A DNA stretch of 64,000 bases from Poriferisodalis sp963663635 (GCA_963663635.2 CAXXMY010000011.1:62001-126000), one strand, 5' to 3'. Positions 43,032-53,530 are shown, numbered from the stretch's first letter. The notes: a model not told the origin generated them from the letters alone. Translations and numbers: made by a program.

Positions 43032-44632
43032 TCATCCGTGATGCCACGCTGATCGACGGTTCGGGTGCCCCGGCGCGAACGGGCGACGTCGGTATCACCG
43101 ATGGTCGTATCACCGCCCTGGGCAGCATCGACGCCGATGCACCGGCGGTGCGAACCATTGATGCCGGCAGTCGGGTGGTGTGCCCAGGCTTCATCGACAT
43201 CCATACACACTCAGACCTCACGCTGATTGCGGACGGCACCGGCGAGAGCAAGCTGCGCCAGGGCGTCACCACCGAGGTTGTCGGCAACTGCTCGTTCGCG
43301 GCGTTCCCGATCGAGCCCGAACGACTCGACCTCCACGCCGATCACCTCGCCTCGGCGACGGCCCCGATCACGCCATGGTGGACCGATCTCGATGGCTATG
43401 CCGACGCCCTGCACGACCAGGGTCTGTCGATCAACGTCGCGCCGCTCGCCGGCCACGGGACCCTGCGCGTGGCGGCGATGGGCGTCGACGAGCGACCGGC
43501 CACCGCAGCCGAAATGGGTCGGATGGAACGCGACCTCGATAGCGCGTTGGAACAGGGTGCGTTCGGGATGAGCACCGGGCTCACCCTCGTTCCCAGCTCG
43601 TACGGCGACTTCGATGAGGTAGCAGCACTGGCCCGAGTCCTGGCCGCCCACGGAGCGCTGTATGCGACGCACTCGCGAGCGATCGCGCCCGACGAACGCG
43701 CATCGGTCGCTGAGGCAATCGAAATCGGCAGGCAGACCGGCGTGACGGTGGAGTTCAGCCATCTGGCGATCAACCGCCCGGAACGCTGGGGGCACGGAGC
43801 CGAACTCCTGTCCATGTTCGACGAGGCCCGCGCGGAGGGCATCGACATCTTCTTCGACGTCTATCCCTACGACGCCTCATCGTCGTCGCTGACGCAGTAC
43901 CTCCCGCCTTGGGTGCCCGCAGGCGGCACCGAAGCGATGCGCGCTCGACTGGCGATCCCAGCAGAACGCCAACGTGCCCTCGACGACATGGCCGAGGGTT
44001 GGTTCGAGGGGATTCCCTGGCTGTGGGATCGCTTCGTCGTGAGCAGCTGTCCAGATGGCTACGGCGTCGCAAAGACGCTCGACGAGCTCTCGGTGCGCGA
44101 AGGCGTCGAACCGTACGAATTGACCCTGCAACTGTGCGAGCGGTACGGCAACGAGCTGGCCGTGGTGCTCTTCTACCGCAGCGAGCCCGACGTCGAGAAG
44201 TTTCTGGCCCATCCGCTGTCGGTCATCGGGTCCGACGGCAATGCAATTCCGCTTCACCAACCCACGGCCTGTCCGCATCCGCGCAACTTCGGAACCTTCC
44301 CTCGAGTTCTGGGTGTGTACGCCCGCGAGAAGCAAGTGCTCGAACTGAGCGATGCGGTGCGGAAGATGACCGCCGAGCCGGCTCGGCGGCTGGGACTGCC
44401 CGACCGCGGAACCCTCACGGTCGGAGCGGTTGCCGACATTGTGATCTTTGATCCCGGGACGGTCATCGACAACTCCGAATTCGGCCAGAGCGCCGATCCG
44501 CCAACTGGCATCGACGTGGTGATCGTCGGCGGTTCGGTCGTGTTGGATCATGGGGTCATCGGTATCGATCGCCCCGGCCGAGTCCTGCGAAGGGGCTCGA
44601 GTCCAGCAATCGCTTGTCCGCTCGGCCTCTAA
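43019..44632 (+). CDS. N-acyl-D-amino-acid deacylase (D-aminoacylase family amidohydrolase)
   Basis: 537 residues. The metal sites are complete: PGFIDIHTHSDLTLIADGTG (HxH), VTTEVVGNCSFAAFPIEPE (bridging Cys typical of D-aminoacylases), ALYATHSRAIAPDERA (His), TVEFSHLAINRPERWGHG (His) and VIGSDGNAIP (Asp). The C-terminal composite domain ends near VLRRGSSPAI. It hydrolyses N-acyl-D-amino acids or related amides to the free amine. Its start overlaps the preceding gene by 13 bp and the next gene follows after 8 bp, so this is an operon of three. Confidence 0.85.
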   Translation: MFDLIIRDATLIDGSGAPARTGDVGITDGRITALGSIDADAPAVRTIDAGSRVVCPGFIDIHTHSDLTLIADGTGESKLRQGVTTEVVGNCSFAAFPIEPERLDLHADHLASATAPITPWWTDLDGYADALHDQGLSINVAPLAGHGTLRVAAMGVDERPATAAEMGRMERDLDSALEQGAFGMSTGLTLVPSSYGDFDEVAALARVLAAHGALYATHSRAIAPDERASVAEAIEIGRQTGVTVEFSHLAINRPERWGHGAELLSMFDEARAEGIDIFFDVYPYDASSSSLTQYLPPWVPAGGTEAMRARLAIPAERQRALDDMAEGWFEGIPWLWDRFVVSSCPDGYGVAKTLDELSVREGVEPYELTLQLCERYGNELAVVLFYRSEPDVEKFLAHPLSVIGSDGNAIPLHQPTACPHPRNFGTFPRVLGVYAREKQVLELSDAVRKMTAEPARRLGLPDRGTLTVGAVADIVIFDPGTVIDNSEFGQSADPPTGIDVVIVGGSVVLDHGVIGIDRPGRVLRRGSSPAIACPLGL

Positions 44633-44640
44633 GGAACCTC

Positions 44641-46122
44641 ATGCGCGTCGCGACCCTCGGCTTTCACCACGAATCGAACACGTTCGCTCCGGTGCCCGCG
44701 ACCCTCGAGCAGTTCCTGGCCAGCGGGCCCGACGTCGGTGACGGTCTGATCGCAAAGTACGCCGAGTCACAGGCCACTCTGGCGGGCTTCATCGAAGCAG
44801 CGGCGGCGGACGCAGATGTCGAACTCGTGCCGCTGGTGTACTTCGACCTCAACCCGATGGGAACGATCACGGTTGAGGCACTGGAAACCATCGCGGCGCG
44901 GCTGCTGAGTGCGCTCGACGACAACGGCCCCTGGGATGGGGTTCTTCTGGCGTTGCACGGCGCCGCCGCATCTGAGGTCCATCGTGACGCCGACGGCGAA
45001 GTCCTCGAACGCGTTCGGCGACTCGTCGGAGACGACGTTCCGATCGCCGTCACCTATGACATGCATGCCAACGTTTCGGCGCGCATGGTCGACTGCGCCA
45101 CCGTCGCCAACACCTACATGACTAACCCGCATCTCGATCCGCGTCTGCGTGCCCGGGAGTGCGCCGATCTGCTCTTCCGCGTCGTTCGTGGCGAGATTCG
45201 CCCGGTTATGGCGCTGGAAACACCGCCATTGGCTGTGAACATCTTGCGACAGGGGACCACCGACTCGCCGATGGCCGAGCTGGTCGCGATGGCGGCAGCG
45301 GCGGCAACCCGACCTGGCGTTCTCTCGGTCAGCATCGCCGAGGGCTTCCCCTATGCCGATGTCCCCGAGATGGGGATGGCCTTCTTGGCGGTCACCGACG
45401 GCGATGCCGATCTTGCCGGCGAGATCGCCCGCGAACTCGCTCGCGCCGCGTGGGAGGTTCGCACCCACCTCGAAGGCGACGGGGTTGCGATCGACGAAGC
45501 ACTCCGTCGTGCCGCAACCGCAGATGTCCACCCCGTCGTCCTGCTCGACGTTGGCGACAACGTCGGGGCTGGCAGCCCGGGTGACTCGACCCATGTCCTG
45601 GCGGCAGCGCAGCGTCTCGCAGTTGGTGGATTGTTCCATTCGCTGTGCGATCCGGCTGCTGTCGCTGAATGTGCGGCCGCCGGTGTCGGCGCCAACGTTG
45701 AGTTGGAGGTGGGCGGCAAGACCGATGACCTCCACGGCGATGCCGTCGCCATTCGGGGGGTCGTTCGGATGCTCGATGACGGCAAGTTCGAGGATGCCGG
45801 ACCCACTCACGGCGGCTTCCGGTTCTATGACGCCGGTCCAAGGGCGCTCGTCCACACCCAGGACGACCACATGGTGCTGTTGACGTCACATCCTCGGGGC
45901 AACACCAGTCGAGCGGAACTCATCAGCGCCGGCCTCGACCCGCTGGAGCAGCCGATCATCGTTGCCAAAGGCGTTCACTCGCCGCGTGCGGCGTACGAAC
46001 CGATCGCAGCCGAGATGATTCAGCTGAACACCCCCGGCTGCACGAGCGCCGATGTCAGCGTTCTCGACTACACGTATCGACGTCGACCGATGTTCCCCTA
46101 CGAGAGCGACACCCAGTACTGA
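44641..46122 (+). CDS. MlrC/M81-family metallopeptidase no. 2
   Basis: 493 residues from ATG 44641, which has AGGA upstream (GTG/ATG alternatives further 5' overlap the deacylase). Motifs parallel to the first copy: RVATLGFHHESNTFAPVPAT, LLALHGAAASEVHRDADGEV, AVTYDMHANVSARMVDCATV, NPHLDPRLRARECADLL, and VVLLDVGDNVGAGSPGDSTH in the C-terminal domain. Sequence differs enough from the 39.6-kb copy to suggest different substrates. Third gene of the dehydratase-deacylase-peptidase operon. Confidence 0.85.
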   Translation: MRVATLGFHHESNTFAPVPATLEQFLASGPDVGDGLIAKYAESQATLAGFIEAAAADADVELVPLVYFDLNPMGTITVEALETIAARLLSALDDNGPWDGVLLALHGAAASEVHRDADGEVLERVRRLVGDDVPIAVTYDMHANVSARMVDCATVANTYMTNPHLDPRLRARECADLLFRVVRGEIRPVMALETPPLAVNILRQGTTDSPMAELVAMAAAAATRPGVLSVSIAEGFPYADVPEMGMAFLAVTDGDADLAGEIARELARAAWEVRTHLEGDGVAIDEALRRAATADVHPVVLLDVGDNVGAGSPGDSTHVLAAAQRLAVGGLFHSLCDPAAVAECAAAGVGANVELEVGGKTDDLHGDAVAIRGVVRMLDDGKFEDAGPTHGGFRFYDAGPRALVHTQDDHMVLLTSHPRGNTSRAELISAGLDPLEQPIIVAKGVHSPRAAYEPIAAEMIQLNTPGCTSADVSVLDYTYRRRPMFPYESDTQY

Positions 46123-46144
46123 CAGCGCTGTACTGGCGGCGCTG
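46123..46144. terminator. Possible bidirectional hairpin between convergent genes
   Basis: CAGCGC (46123-46128) and GCGCTG (46139-46144) form a 6-bp stem with a 10-nt loop, right after one stop and 11 bp before the convergent stop. There is no T-tract, so it is only a weak terminator candidate. Confidence 0.25.
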
Positions 46145-46154
46145 AGCTCGACCG

Positions 46155-47435
46155 TCAGAACAGCGTTTCGGCGATCTCGATGACGCGATAGTTGTCGTCC
46201 ACGATCGGGATCGCGCGCCACTTGTCGAACGTGGTGCACGGATGCGAGATGCCGAAGCCGACGAGGTCGCCGACTGCGAGAGGATCGGCCGGCTCGAGGT
46301 CCAGATAGGCGTGCTGATCGTTGATCTCGACGACTCGGGCCCCCGCCACGGTCTCGATGTGCGTAGATCCGCGGCGACGGACCTTCTTGAGAACCGGCAA
46401 CAGGCCATCGGTGGAGGCGTCGCGCTTGCCGATGCCCACCAGGGCTCGGGTGGGCTCAGGACGTGAGAGCACAGCACCCCACACTTCGATGGCCGGCACG
46501 AGCCGATCATCGCTGTCGGTGCGCGGGGTCTCACCCATGGGGGAAACCTGGTGCAACGAACCGTCGTCGTGGCTGATGTAACAGCCGCTGCGCAGCACCA
46601 CTCGCAGGGGAGACTCGATGTCGACGCGTGAGAAACGGTCGACGACCTGATCGAAGTAGGCACTGCCGCCGGCGGTGACGATCACCTCGGGCGTCGGCTC
46701 GAACCAGCCCTTGGCATCGACTGCGTGCGTCAATTTGACGATCTGATCGAGGAACTCTTCGACCCCCTCTTGGACGGGTCGATCGTCCATCGGCCCGAGA
46801 ATCCCCTCGAACCCGGAGGTTCCCGTCAGGGCGAGGTGGGGAGACTGATCGGCGGCCGCGGCGACGAGCAATCCCTCGGCGATGCTGCGTGCGCCGGTGC
46901 GCCCTCCGGAGATCCCCAGTTCGAGCAGCACCGGCAATCGACGGGCCGGCTGGACCCGCGCCAAGGTCTCATTCATGATGTCGACACCCTCGAGGGAGTC
47001 GACATAGCAGTACACCTCGAATCCCTCATCGAGCGATCTCGCCAGCCATTCGATCTCGGCGGGGACGACGACCTGGTTTGCGATGAGCACCCGGCGTACC
47101 CCGGCCTCCTTCATCGTCTTGGCTTGCCACGTCGTCGCAGCCGTGATGGCCCAGGCACCATCGCGAAGCTGGCGGCGGAAGAGTGCCGGTGCCATGGTTG
47201 TCTTGCCGTGAGGTGCCAGAGACACGTCGTTGCGCTCGCAGAAGGCCTTCATTGCCGTGCTGTTGTGATCGATCGCCGATTCGAACAACACGGCGATCGG
47301 GTATGGCACGTCAGCATCGAATACGCACCACCCGGTCCCGGCGCCCGAGGCGAGCGGCAACCCTTTTGAGTTCGGCGACGATGGCCGCCCAGCGTCGGAA
47401 GTCGCTTCGACCGTGGCCTGCGAATCAGGGCCCAT
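46155..47435 (-). CDS. D-serine dehydratase-like / D-threonine aldolase-like PLP enzyme (alanine racemase N-terminal fold)
   Basis: 426 residues. The fold-type III PLP Lys is in VSLAPHGKTTMAPALFRRQL. LLELGISGGRTGARSIAEGL and LTGTSGFEGILGPMDDRPV follow the DSD1-like pattern, and the C-terminal zinc site appears as GFGISHPCTTFDKWRAIPIV with the His and Cys ligands of the D-serine dehydratase family. It acts on D-3-hydroxy amino acids in known members. This fits the D-aminoacylase next door: the deacylase would free a D-amino acid that this enzyme then cleaves or dehydrates. Confidence 0.8.
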   Translation of the reverse strand: MGPDSQATVEATSDAGRPSSPNSKGLPLASGAGTGWCVFDADVPYPIAVLFESAIDHNSTAMKAFCERNDVSLAPHGKTTMAPALFRRQLRDGAWAITAATTWQAKTMKEAGVRRVLIANQVVVPAEIEWLARSLDEGFEVYCYVDSLEGVDIMNETLARVQPARRLPVLLELGISGGRTGARSIAEGLLVAAAADQSPHLALTGTSGFEGILGPMDDRPVQEGVEEFLDQIVKLTHAVDAKGWFEPTPEVIVTAGGSAYFDQVVDRFSRVDIESPLRVVLRSGCYISHDDGSLHQVSPMGETPRTDSDDRLVPAIEVWGAVLSRPEPTRALVGIGKRDASTDGLLPVLKKVRRRGSTHIETVAGARVVEINDQHAYLDLEPADPLAVGDLVGFGISHPCTTFDKWRAIPIVDDNYRVIEIAETLF

Positions 47436-47444
47436 CGTGCTGTC

Positions 47445-48248
47445 TCAGCCCTCTGTGAGGAAGTCCTGAACGAGTGGCTTGGCGACGCTGCGGATCTGTG
47501 TGACCACCGCCGGCACCATGTCGATGGTGAACCGTCGCGCCGGCGCGCTCACGCTGATGCCACAGGAGAAGGGCATACCTTGAAGTGCAACCGCGACGCA
47601 TCGACCGTCGGCCTGGTTCTCGCAGTCGTCGATCGCATACCCCTGCTGCCGGACCATCTCCAGCGCGGACAAATAGGCCTCGGGTGTCGTGATCGTGGTG
47701 TCGGTGAAGGGCGTCATCTCCACCGCGTTCAGGATCGCCAGCACACGATCCTGGGGCAGTTCGGCCGCTATCGCTTTGCCGAGGGCTGTCGAGTGAATCG
47801 GGGCGCGTTCACCGGCTCGGGCTGCCAAGCGCATCATCTGGCTGCTCTCGAAGACGAGATTGTGGACGACCGCCGATCCATTGAGCGTGCCCAGGTTCGT
47901 GGTCTCGCCGGTGTCATCGCGGAGTCGTTGGAGCGGACCGCCGGCCTGTGCAAGGAATGCCTCGAGCTGACGTGTGTTGTGCGGCTGGAAGGCGAGCCCG
48001 ATTCGATACACAGCGGATTCCTCGTCGCGCTCGACATAGCCGCGAGCCTCAAGAGCCGACAGGTACCGAAATGCCGAACTCTTCGGCAGTGATGTGACCG
48101 TCGCGGTTTCCGGGAGCGAAACCCCGTCGCGTGACCGCTGCAGGAGATCGAGGATGTCGCATACTCGTTCCACGGCTCGAATGGGGTAGGGGTTTGATGA
48201 ACCATCCGACGTCGTGCTGCCCGGCTTCGAGGACGTTTTCTTGTTCAT
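47445..48248 (-). CDS. IclR-family transcriptional regulator
   Basis: 267 residues. N-terminal winged helix: YPIRAVERVCDILDLLQRSR, VSLPETATVTSLPKSSAFRY, LSALEARGYVERDEESAVYR. C-terminal effector domain: ERAPIHSTALGKAIAAELPQ, IDDCENQADGRCVAVALQGM and CGISVSAPARRFTIDMVP, all diagnostic of IclR. It is the only regulator in the catabolic island, lies 10 bp upstream of the D-serine-dehydratase-like gene on the same strand, and probably controls it and neighbouring units, sensing a pathway acid. Confidence 0.9.
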   Translation of the reverse strand: MNKKTSSKPGSTTSDGSSNPYPIRAVERVCDILDLLQRSRDGVSLPETATVTSLPKSSAFRYLSALEARGYVERDEESAVYRIGLAFQPHNTRQLEAFLAQAGGPLQRLRDDTGETTNLGTLNGSAVVHNLVFESSQMMRLAARAGERAPIHSTALGKAIAAELPQDRVLAILNAVEMTPFTDTTITTPEAYLSALEMVRQQGYAIDDCENQADGRCVAVALQGMPFSCGISVSAPARRFTIDMVPAVVTQIRSVAKPLVQDFLTEG

Positions 48249-48396
48249 CGTCTGAGCTCCTCGAGATTGTGAACGTTGCCTGGCAGTCCGGTTCGAAGCG
48301 TTCGCCCAGAAAGCGGCTCAGTCGACTCGTAGGCATCCGACGATACCGAAGCCCGACCGCAGGTCGCCCCGGTGCAGGTGGAGCGATGTTCTGTGC

Positions 48397-49302
48397 CTAT
48401 GCGACAGCAGTCAGCGGCGACGGCTCCGTTCCAGAGATCTCGACACCGCCGGCGGGGACTGCAGCCACCTCGTGCCAGAGGCGCAGCTTGACCTCGGCGC
48501 CAAGCTCGCCCACCATCGCCAGGAACGAATGAAAGATCGCCAGGTGCGTCGGGTGAGACTTCGACCAGTCCTCCAGGGACTTGAGGTCGGTGAACCAGCC
48601 CACGAAGCTCGTCGACTCCAAGTCCTCGCCGTCGATCGTCTGCTCCCGTAGGAATCGGCTCGAGATGCAGCCGGTCTCGGGATGTTCGGCAAGAAAGTCG
48701 ATCCCCGCAGTCAGGTGTGGCTCGACATCGGCGAAGTACAGCGCCCGCTCGGCTTCCTCGCAGTGTTCCCAGATTTGGCCTGAACGGATCAAGCACAAGT
48801 TGCCGGGTAGCGGTTCCCCCGGCTCGGCGGCCAGATCGTCCTCGGCGCTGGCTGGCATCCGGTCGCGGGCCGCGCCCCAGTACTCGTGGATATCAGTGCG
48901 TTCGACCTTGAGCAGGTTGCGCACGCCGGGCATTTCCTTCGGCGTCGAGTGGATCGTCTCCCATCGTTCGCCGGGAATGAAGGCGGTCTCGCCGAGCACG
49001 CCGGGCCGGTTGAGCGCCTCGGAGCGCTGCGCCCATCTGCGGTACGACTCGGGATCGGTCCAGCAGCCGAGGAACACGGTCGTGTCGTTGCCGATGTCGG
49101 CGCCGACGTTGACGATGCGAGCCCGCTCAAGATGGTCGGGCGTGTCCGGACCGGACGTCAGCTCGGCTCGAAGCTCGCCGAGAGCGACATCTCTGTGGGG
49201 GCCGCGCGCATGGATCATGGAGAACGCGGTGCATTCGGGCAGGCCGACGACGCTCCACGCGGGAACGTTGGGCACATGACCCGCAGGTCGGTTGGCGGTC
49301 AT
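48397..49302 (-). CDS. Aldoxime dehydratase (phenylacetaldoxime-dehydratase family haem lyase)
   Basis: 301 residues, somewhat shorter than the 340-350 of characterised Oxd enzymes. Family blocks: ECTAFSMIHARGPHRDVALG, NLCLIRSGQIWEHCEEAERA, TGCISSRFLRE, and the haem-ligand His segment WSKSHPTHLAIFHSFLAMV, then VKLRLWHEVAAVPAGGVEIS with the second conserved His. These enzymes bind haem and convert aldoximes to nitriles in the cytoplasm. No nitrilase or nitrile hydratase is in the window. The gene lies upstream of the IclR gene on the same strand. Confidence 0.75.
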   Translation of the reverse strand: MTANRPAGHVPNVPAWSVVGLPECTAFSMIHARGPHRDVALGELRAELTSGPDTPDHLERARIVNVGADIGNDTTVFLGCWTDPESYRRWAQRSEALNRPGVLGETAFIPGERWETIHSTPKEMPGVRNLLKVERTDIHEYWGAARDRMPASAEDDLAAEPGEPLPGNLCLIRSGQIWEHCEEAERALYFADVEPHLTAGIDFLAEHPETGCISSRFLREQTIDGEDLESTSFVGWFTDLKSLEDWSKSHPTHLAIFHSFLAMVGELGAEVKLRLWHEVAAVPAGGVEISGTEPSPLTAVA

Positions 49303-49352
49303 GAGGTCCCCCTGTTGTGCCGTGGGAAGTGTCGCACTGCGGAGTCTGCCGA

Positions 49353-50414
49353 CTATCGCCCGGCGAGATTCTCGCGGATGCGGGGGATCACGTCGTTCGC
49401 GAAGCGCTCCAGCGAGGCGTTCATCACTGACGGTGGGAGCCCGGGCGGTCCGCCCCAGCTGACCAGATCGGTCACGTCGTGGTCGCGCATCATGGTGGTC
49501 AGCTCAGCCACGCAATGGTCGGCATCGCCGACGGTCCACACCAGCGGGTTCAGCGGATCGGGAACACGAGGGCCTGTCCGGGCCGAGCGCTCGGCCGCGG
49601 TCGACTTGTGGTCGGCACTGGCCTTGATGATGCCGATGTACACGTTGCGGCGGTAACGCTCTGCGGCGGCGATTGCCTCCCAGGTCGGATCGTCAGCGGG
49701 GTCACGACCGTCGGTGACGTACACCCCGCGGATGATTCCCACGCGCTTGTCGCCGTGGTCGCGACCGTCATCGGCCAGCGCCTGCTTCCACGGTTCGAGC
49801 ACGGTCGCCTTCGGCCCTTGGGGCAGCAGATTCGTGTCGAAGCGGGCTGCGCGCAGTGCGCCCGCCTCGCTCGTGGCTGCGATCCACAGCGGGGGACCGC
49901 CGTCTTGCACCGGATCGGGTGTGACTCGCACGTCTCGGTACGTGTATCGCTTGCCCTCGTAGCTGAAGGGTTCGCCGGACCATGCCAGCCGCAGGATCTC
50001 GATGCCCTCCTCGGTCAGTGAAACCCGCCGGCTGATCGGCAGACCGAAGCCGGCGAACTCGTGCGCCGCATATCCCATGCCGACGCCGAGCTCCATGCGA
50101 CCGCCAGAGATGTTGTCGAGCACGGCAAGGTCCTCGGCCAGCCGGACCGGGTCGCGGAACGGCATCAGGCAAATGTCGGTGGAGAAGCTCATGGTGGTGG
50201 TCAGCGCCGCGGCCGCGCCCGCCACCGGCACGAAGTTGGGCAGGTACCCGTCCTCGATGAAGTGGTGCTCGGTGAACCAGCACAGCTCGAAGCCCAACTG
50301 CTCGGCCAGCACCACCTGATCGAACGTCTCGGCATACACCTGCGGCATCGTCACGTCACTGCCCGGCGGGCACCGAAAGTCATGCACGATCCCGAACCTG
50401 AGCGACTGCGTCAT
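49353..50414 (-). CDS. LLM-class (luciferase-like) flavin-dependent oxidoreductase
   Basis: 353 residues, bacterial-luciferase fold: SLRFGIVHDFRCPPGSDVTM, LGFELCWFTEHHFIEDGYLP, FSTDICLMPFRDPVRLAEDL, DNISGGRMELGVGMGYAAHE. The substrate is unknown; such enzymes are FMN- or F420-dependent monooxygenases or dehydrogenases. It is 51 bp from the aldoxime dehydratase and 39 bp from the MttB-type gene, all on one strand, so the three may form a unit. Confidence 0.85.
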   Translation of the reverse strand: MTQSLRFGIVHDFRCPPGSDVTMPQVYAETFDQVVLAEQLGFELCWFTEHHFIEDGYLPNFVPVAGAAAALTTTMSFSTDICLMPFRDPVRLAEDLAVLDNISGGRMELGVGMGYAAHEFAGFGLPISRRVSLTEEGIEILRLAWSGEPFSYEGKRYTYRDVRVTPDPVQDGGPPLWIAATSEAGALRAARFDTNLLPQGPKATVLEPWKQALADDGRDHGDKRVGIIRGVYVTDGRDPADDPTWEAIAAAERYRRNVYIGIIKASADHKSTAAERSARTGPRVPDPLNPLVWTVGDADHCVAELTTMMRDHDVTDLVSWGGPPGLPPSVMNASLERFANDVIPRIRENLAGR

Positions 50415-50452
50415 GCGCCGAAGCTAGTTCGATGCCAGCATGGCCTACCGGG

Positions 50453-52003
50453 TCAGTACCAGGCGTCGGGGACGGCTGCCTTGCGGTCGTCGACGAAGGC
50501 CTGCAGTTCGCGGTCTACCGCCGGGTCGAGCGGTGGGGGCGGTTCGTAGTCGGCGAGCATCTGCTTCCATTGGTGATTGGCTCGCTGGGCCATGTCGAGG
50601 CTGCCTTCTTCGGACCATTGCTCGAACGACGTGGTGTCGCACAGCGCCGACTCGAAGTTGGCCGTCTCGAAGTTGCTCATGGTGTGAGCGGTTGCCAGGT
50701 AGTTGCCGCCGGGACCGGCCTCGCTGAACGCCGACGCCCCGAGCTCGTTGTCGTCGATGGCGAGCCCCTCGATCAAGCGATGCAGCATCCCGCACCGATC
50801 TGCATCCATGACGAACTTCTCGTAGCCCAGCGTGAGACCGCCTTCGAGCCATCCGGCGGCTTGCAGCATGAAGTTCGAACCGGCCAGGATTCCAGGCGTC
50901 ATCGCGTCGGCTGACTCCTGCATGGCCTGCGCATCGGCAATCTTCGAGGCCGTGTAGTGACCGCCGCATCGGAAGGGCATGCCCAAGCGCCGGGCGAGCT
51001 GGCCGATGGCGTAGGTGGCCAGCGTCGACTCGGCGGTGCCGAACGTAGGTGCTCCCGACTTGAGGTCCATCGTGGTCAGGAAGTTGCCGTAGATCATCGG
51101 CGCACCGGGCCGCACCAGCTGGGTGAGGGCGATCCCGGTCATGGCTTCGGCATGCGCCTGCGCGATCAGGGCTGGCTGGGTGACGGGCCCCATGCCGCCG
51201 CCGATGATGAACGGCGAGATCAGGCAGCCTTGGTTCGCTCCGGCGTAGGCCTTGAGCGCGCCGCTCATCGTGCTGTCCCAAACCAGCGGCGAGTTCACGT
51301 TCACATTGCCCTGGATAACGCAATGCGACTCCATGTACTCGGCGCCGACGGTGATCCGCGCCATCGCAATCGAGTCGGTGGCCCGTTCGGGTGCCGTCAC
51401 GGCACCCATGAACGGCTTGGCCGAGCAGCGCAGGTGGGCATTCACCATGTCGAGGTGCCGCTTGTTGACCGGAACGTCGACCGGTTCGCACACCGTGCCG
51501 CTGGAATGCGCCAGCCACGGTGACATCCACGTCAGCTTCACGAAGTTCCGGAAGTCCTCGATGGTGGCGTAGCGGCGGCCCTCGTCCAGATCGGTGACGA
51601 ACGGTGGGCCGTAGGTCGGCGTGAATAACACGTGGTCGCCGCCGATCTCGACACGCCGGCCGTCGCGGCCGTACATGGTGAACTCACTCGGGGCGGTCAA
51701 GCACAGCTGCCGGGCCAAGCCGGGCTCGAAGCGCACACGCACCCCGTCAACCTCGGCCCCGGCGGCTCGGAACAGTTCCAGCGCCTCGTTGTCGCCACGG
51801 AACTCGACCCCTATTTCCGACAGGATCCAGTCGGCATGGGTCTCGAGCCGATCCAGCTCATCGTCGTCGAGCAGCTCGTAGGGCGGGATGCGCCGGCGCG
51901 GCGTGGCCAGTCCTGCTGACGGAGCTGGCCCGGCAGTACGCGAAGCAACTCGGGCCGACCGGCCGCGTCGCACGGTGCGTCCCGCGGCTTCCGGTTTGGC
52001 CAT
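50453..52003 (-). CDS. MttB-family (trimethylamine methyltransferase-like) corrinoid methyltransferase, non-pyrrolysine
   Basis: About 516 residues from ATG 52003. MttB-family blocks: LETHADWILSEIGVEFRGDN, TPTYGPPFVTDLDEGRRYAT, FVKLTWMSPWLAHSSGTVCE, PFIIGGGMGPVTQPALIAQA, GNFLTTMDLKSGAPTFGTAE and FSEAGPGGNYLATAHTM. It reads through without an in-frame TAG, so it belongs to the non-pyrrolysine group (relatives of MtgB) that demethylate betaines. No corrinoid protein gene is adjacent. Confidence 0.85.
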   Translation of the reverse strand: MAKPEAAGRTVRRGRSARVASRTAGPAPSAGLATPRRRIPPYELLDDDELDRLETHADWILSEIGVEFRGDNEALELFRAAGAEVDGVRVRFEPGLARQLCLTAPSEFTMYGRDGRRVEIGGDHVLFTPTYGPPFVTDLDEGRRYATIEDFRNFVKLTWMSPWLAHSSGTVCEPVDVPVNKRHLDMVNAHLRCSAKPFMGAVTAPERATDSIAMARITVGAEYMESHCVIQGNVNVNSPLVWDSTMSGALKAYAGANQGCLISPFIIGGGMGPVTQPALIAQAHAEAMTGIALTQLVRPGAPMIYGNFLTTMDLKSGAPTFGTAESTLATYAIGQLARRLGMPFRCGGHYTASKIADAQAMQESADAMTPGILAGSNFMLQAAGWLEGGLTLGYEKFVMDADRCGMLHRLIEGLAIDDNELGASAFSEAGPGGNYLATAHTMSNFETANFESALCDTTSFEQWSEEGSLDMAQRANHQWKQMLADYEPPPPLDPAVDRELQAFVDDRKAAVPDAWY

Positions 52004-52049
52004 CGGCACATTCTGCGGGACGGCCCAAGAGCGCCGCGACACCTCTGGC

Positions 52050-52882
<833 letters not shown>

Positions 52883-52964
52883 GTACCCGCACATAGAACT
52901 GGCGCCTCCGATGAGGTGCTTCGCGGGGGCCCTAAGGCCCCCGCTTTAACTTTGGAGAGGAAGT

Positions 52965-53473
52965 GTGGATTCGTTTCTGATACTGGTCGACGCTGGGTAC
53001 GTGTACGCCGAGGGTGGTCTGCTGGTTCACGGCACCAAGGCACGACATGAGCTGACGCTGAATCCCTCGAAGCTTCGTGATTGCCTTCTGCGGTTCGCCG
53101 GCGAGCGTTCCCAAGGGCGCTTGCTGCGCATCTACTGGTACGACGCAGCGCACGAACGACGCGCGACTGACGAACAGAATCTTGTCGCCGATCTACAAGG
53201 CGTCAGGCTCAGACTTGGTCGCCTGACCAACAAGGGAGTCCAAAAGGGGGTGGACTCGCTGATCTATCGCGACCTGTTCACGTTGTCCCAGTCGGGCCGT
53301 GTCGGCGACGTCTTCCTATTGGCTGGTGCTTGAAGGTCTGCGGTGTCGAACTGGACAGATGGCTCACCGAGTCTGAGCGGCTGCATGCGCGTGAGGTCTT
53401 TTGGACTGCTGCGTCGACACTTCTCGAAGACCTCAATGGCGCAGACGAGGCCGAGGACATTGAGGGCGTATGA
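52965..53473 (+). pseudogene. NYN-domain (PIN-like) nuclease, truncated by an internal deletion
   Basis: GTG 52965 follows GGAGAGGA at a good distance. The first 122 codons form most of a NYN domain: DSFLILVDAGYVYAEGGLLV with the first acidic residue, LLRIYWYDAAHERRATDEQN, GVQKGVDSLIYRDLFTLSQS, and VGDVFLLAG. A stop at 53333 comes exactly where the conserved second acidic loop (normally LLAGDEDL) should be. A plausible C-terminus (GVELDRWLTESERLHAREVF, STLLEDLNGADEAEDIEGV) runs in another frame to 53473, so an internal deletion removed part of the catalytic core. Predicted inactive. Confidence 0.65.
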
Positions 53474-53530
53474 AAGAGGTCCGCGGAAATACGGTTGCCG
53501 ATCGACGCGGATAGGTCCGGCGCGTCGGCG

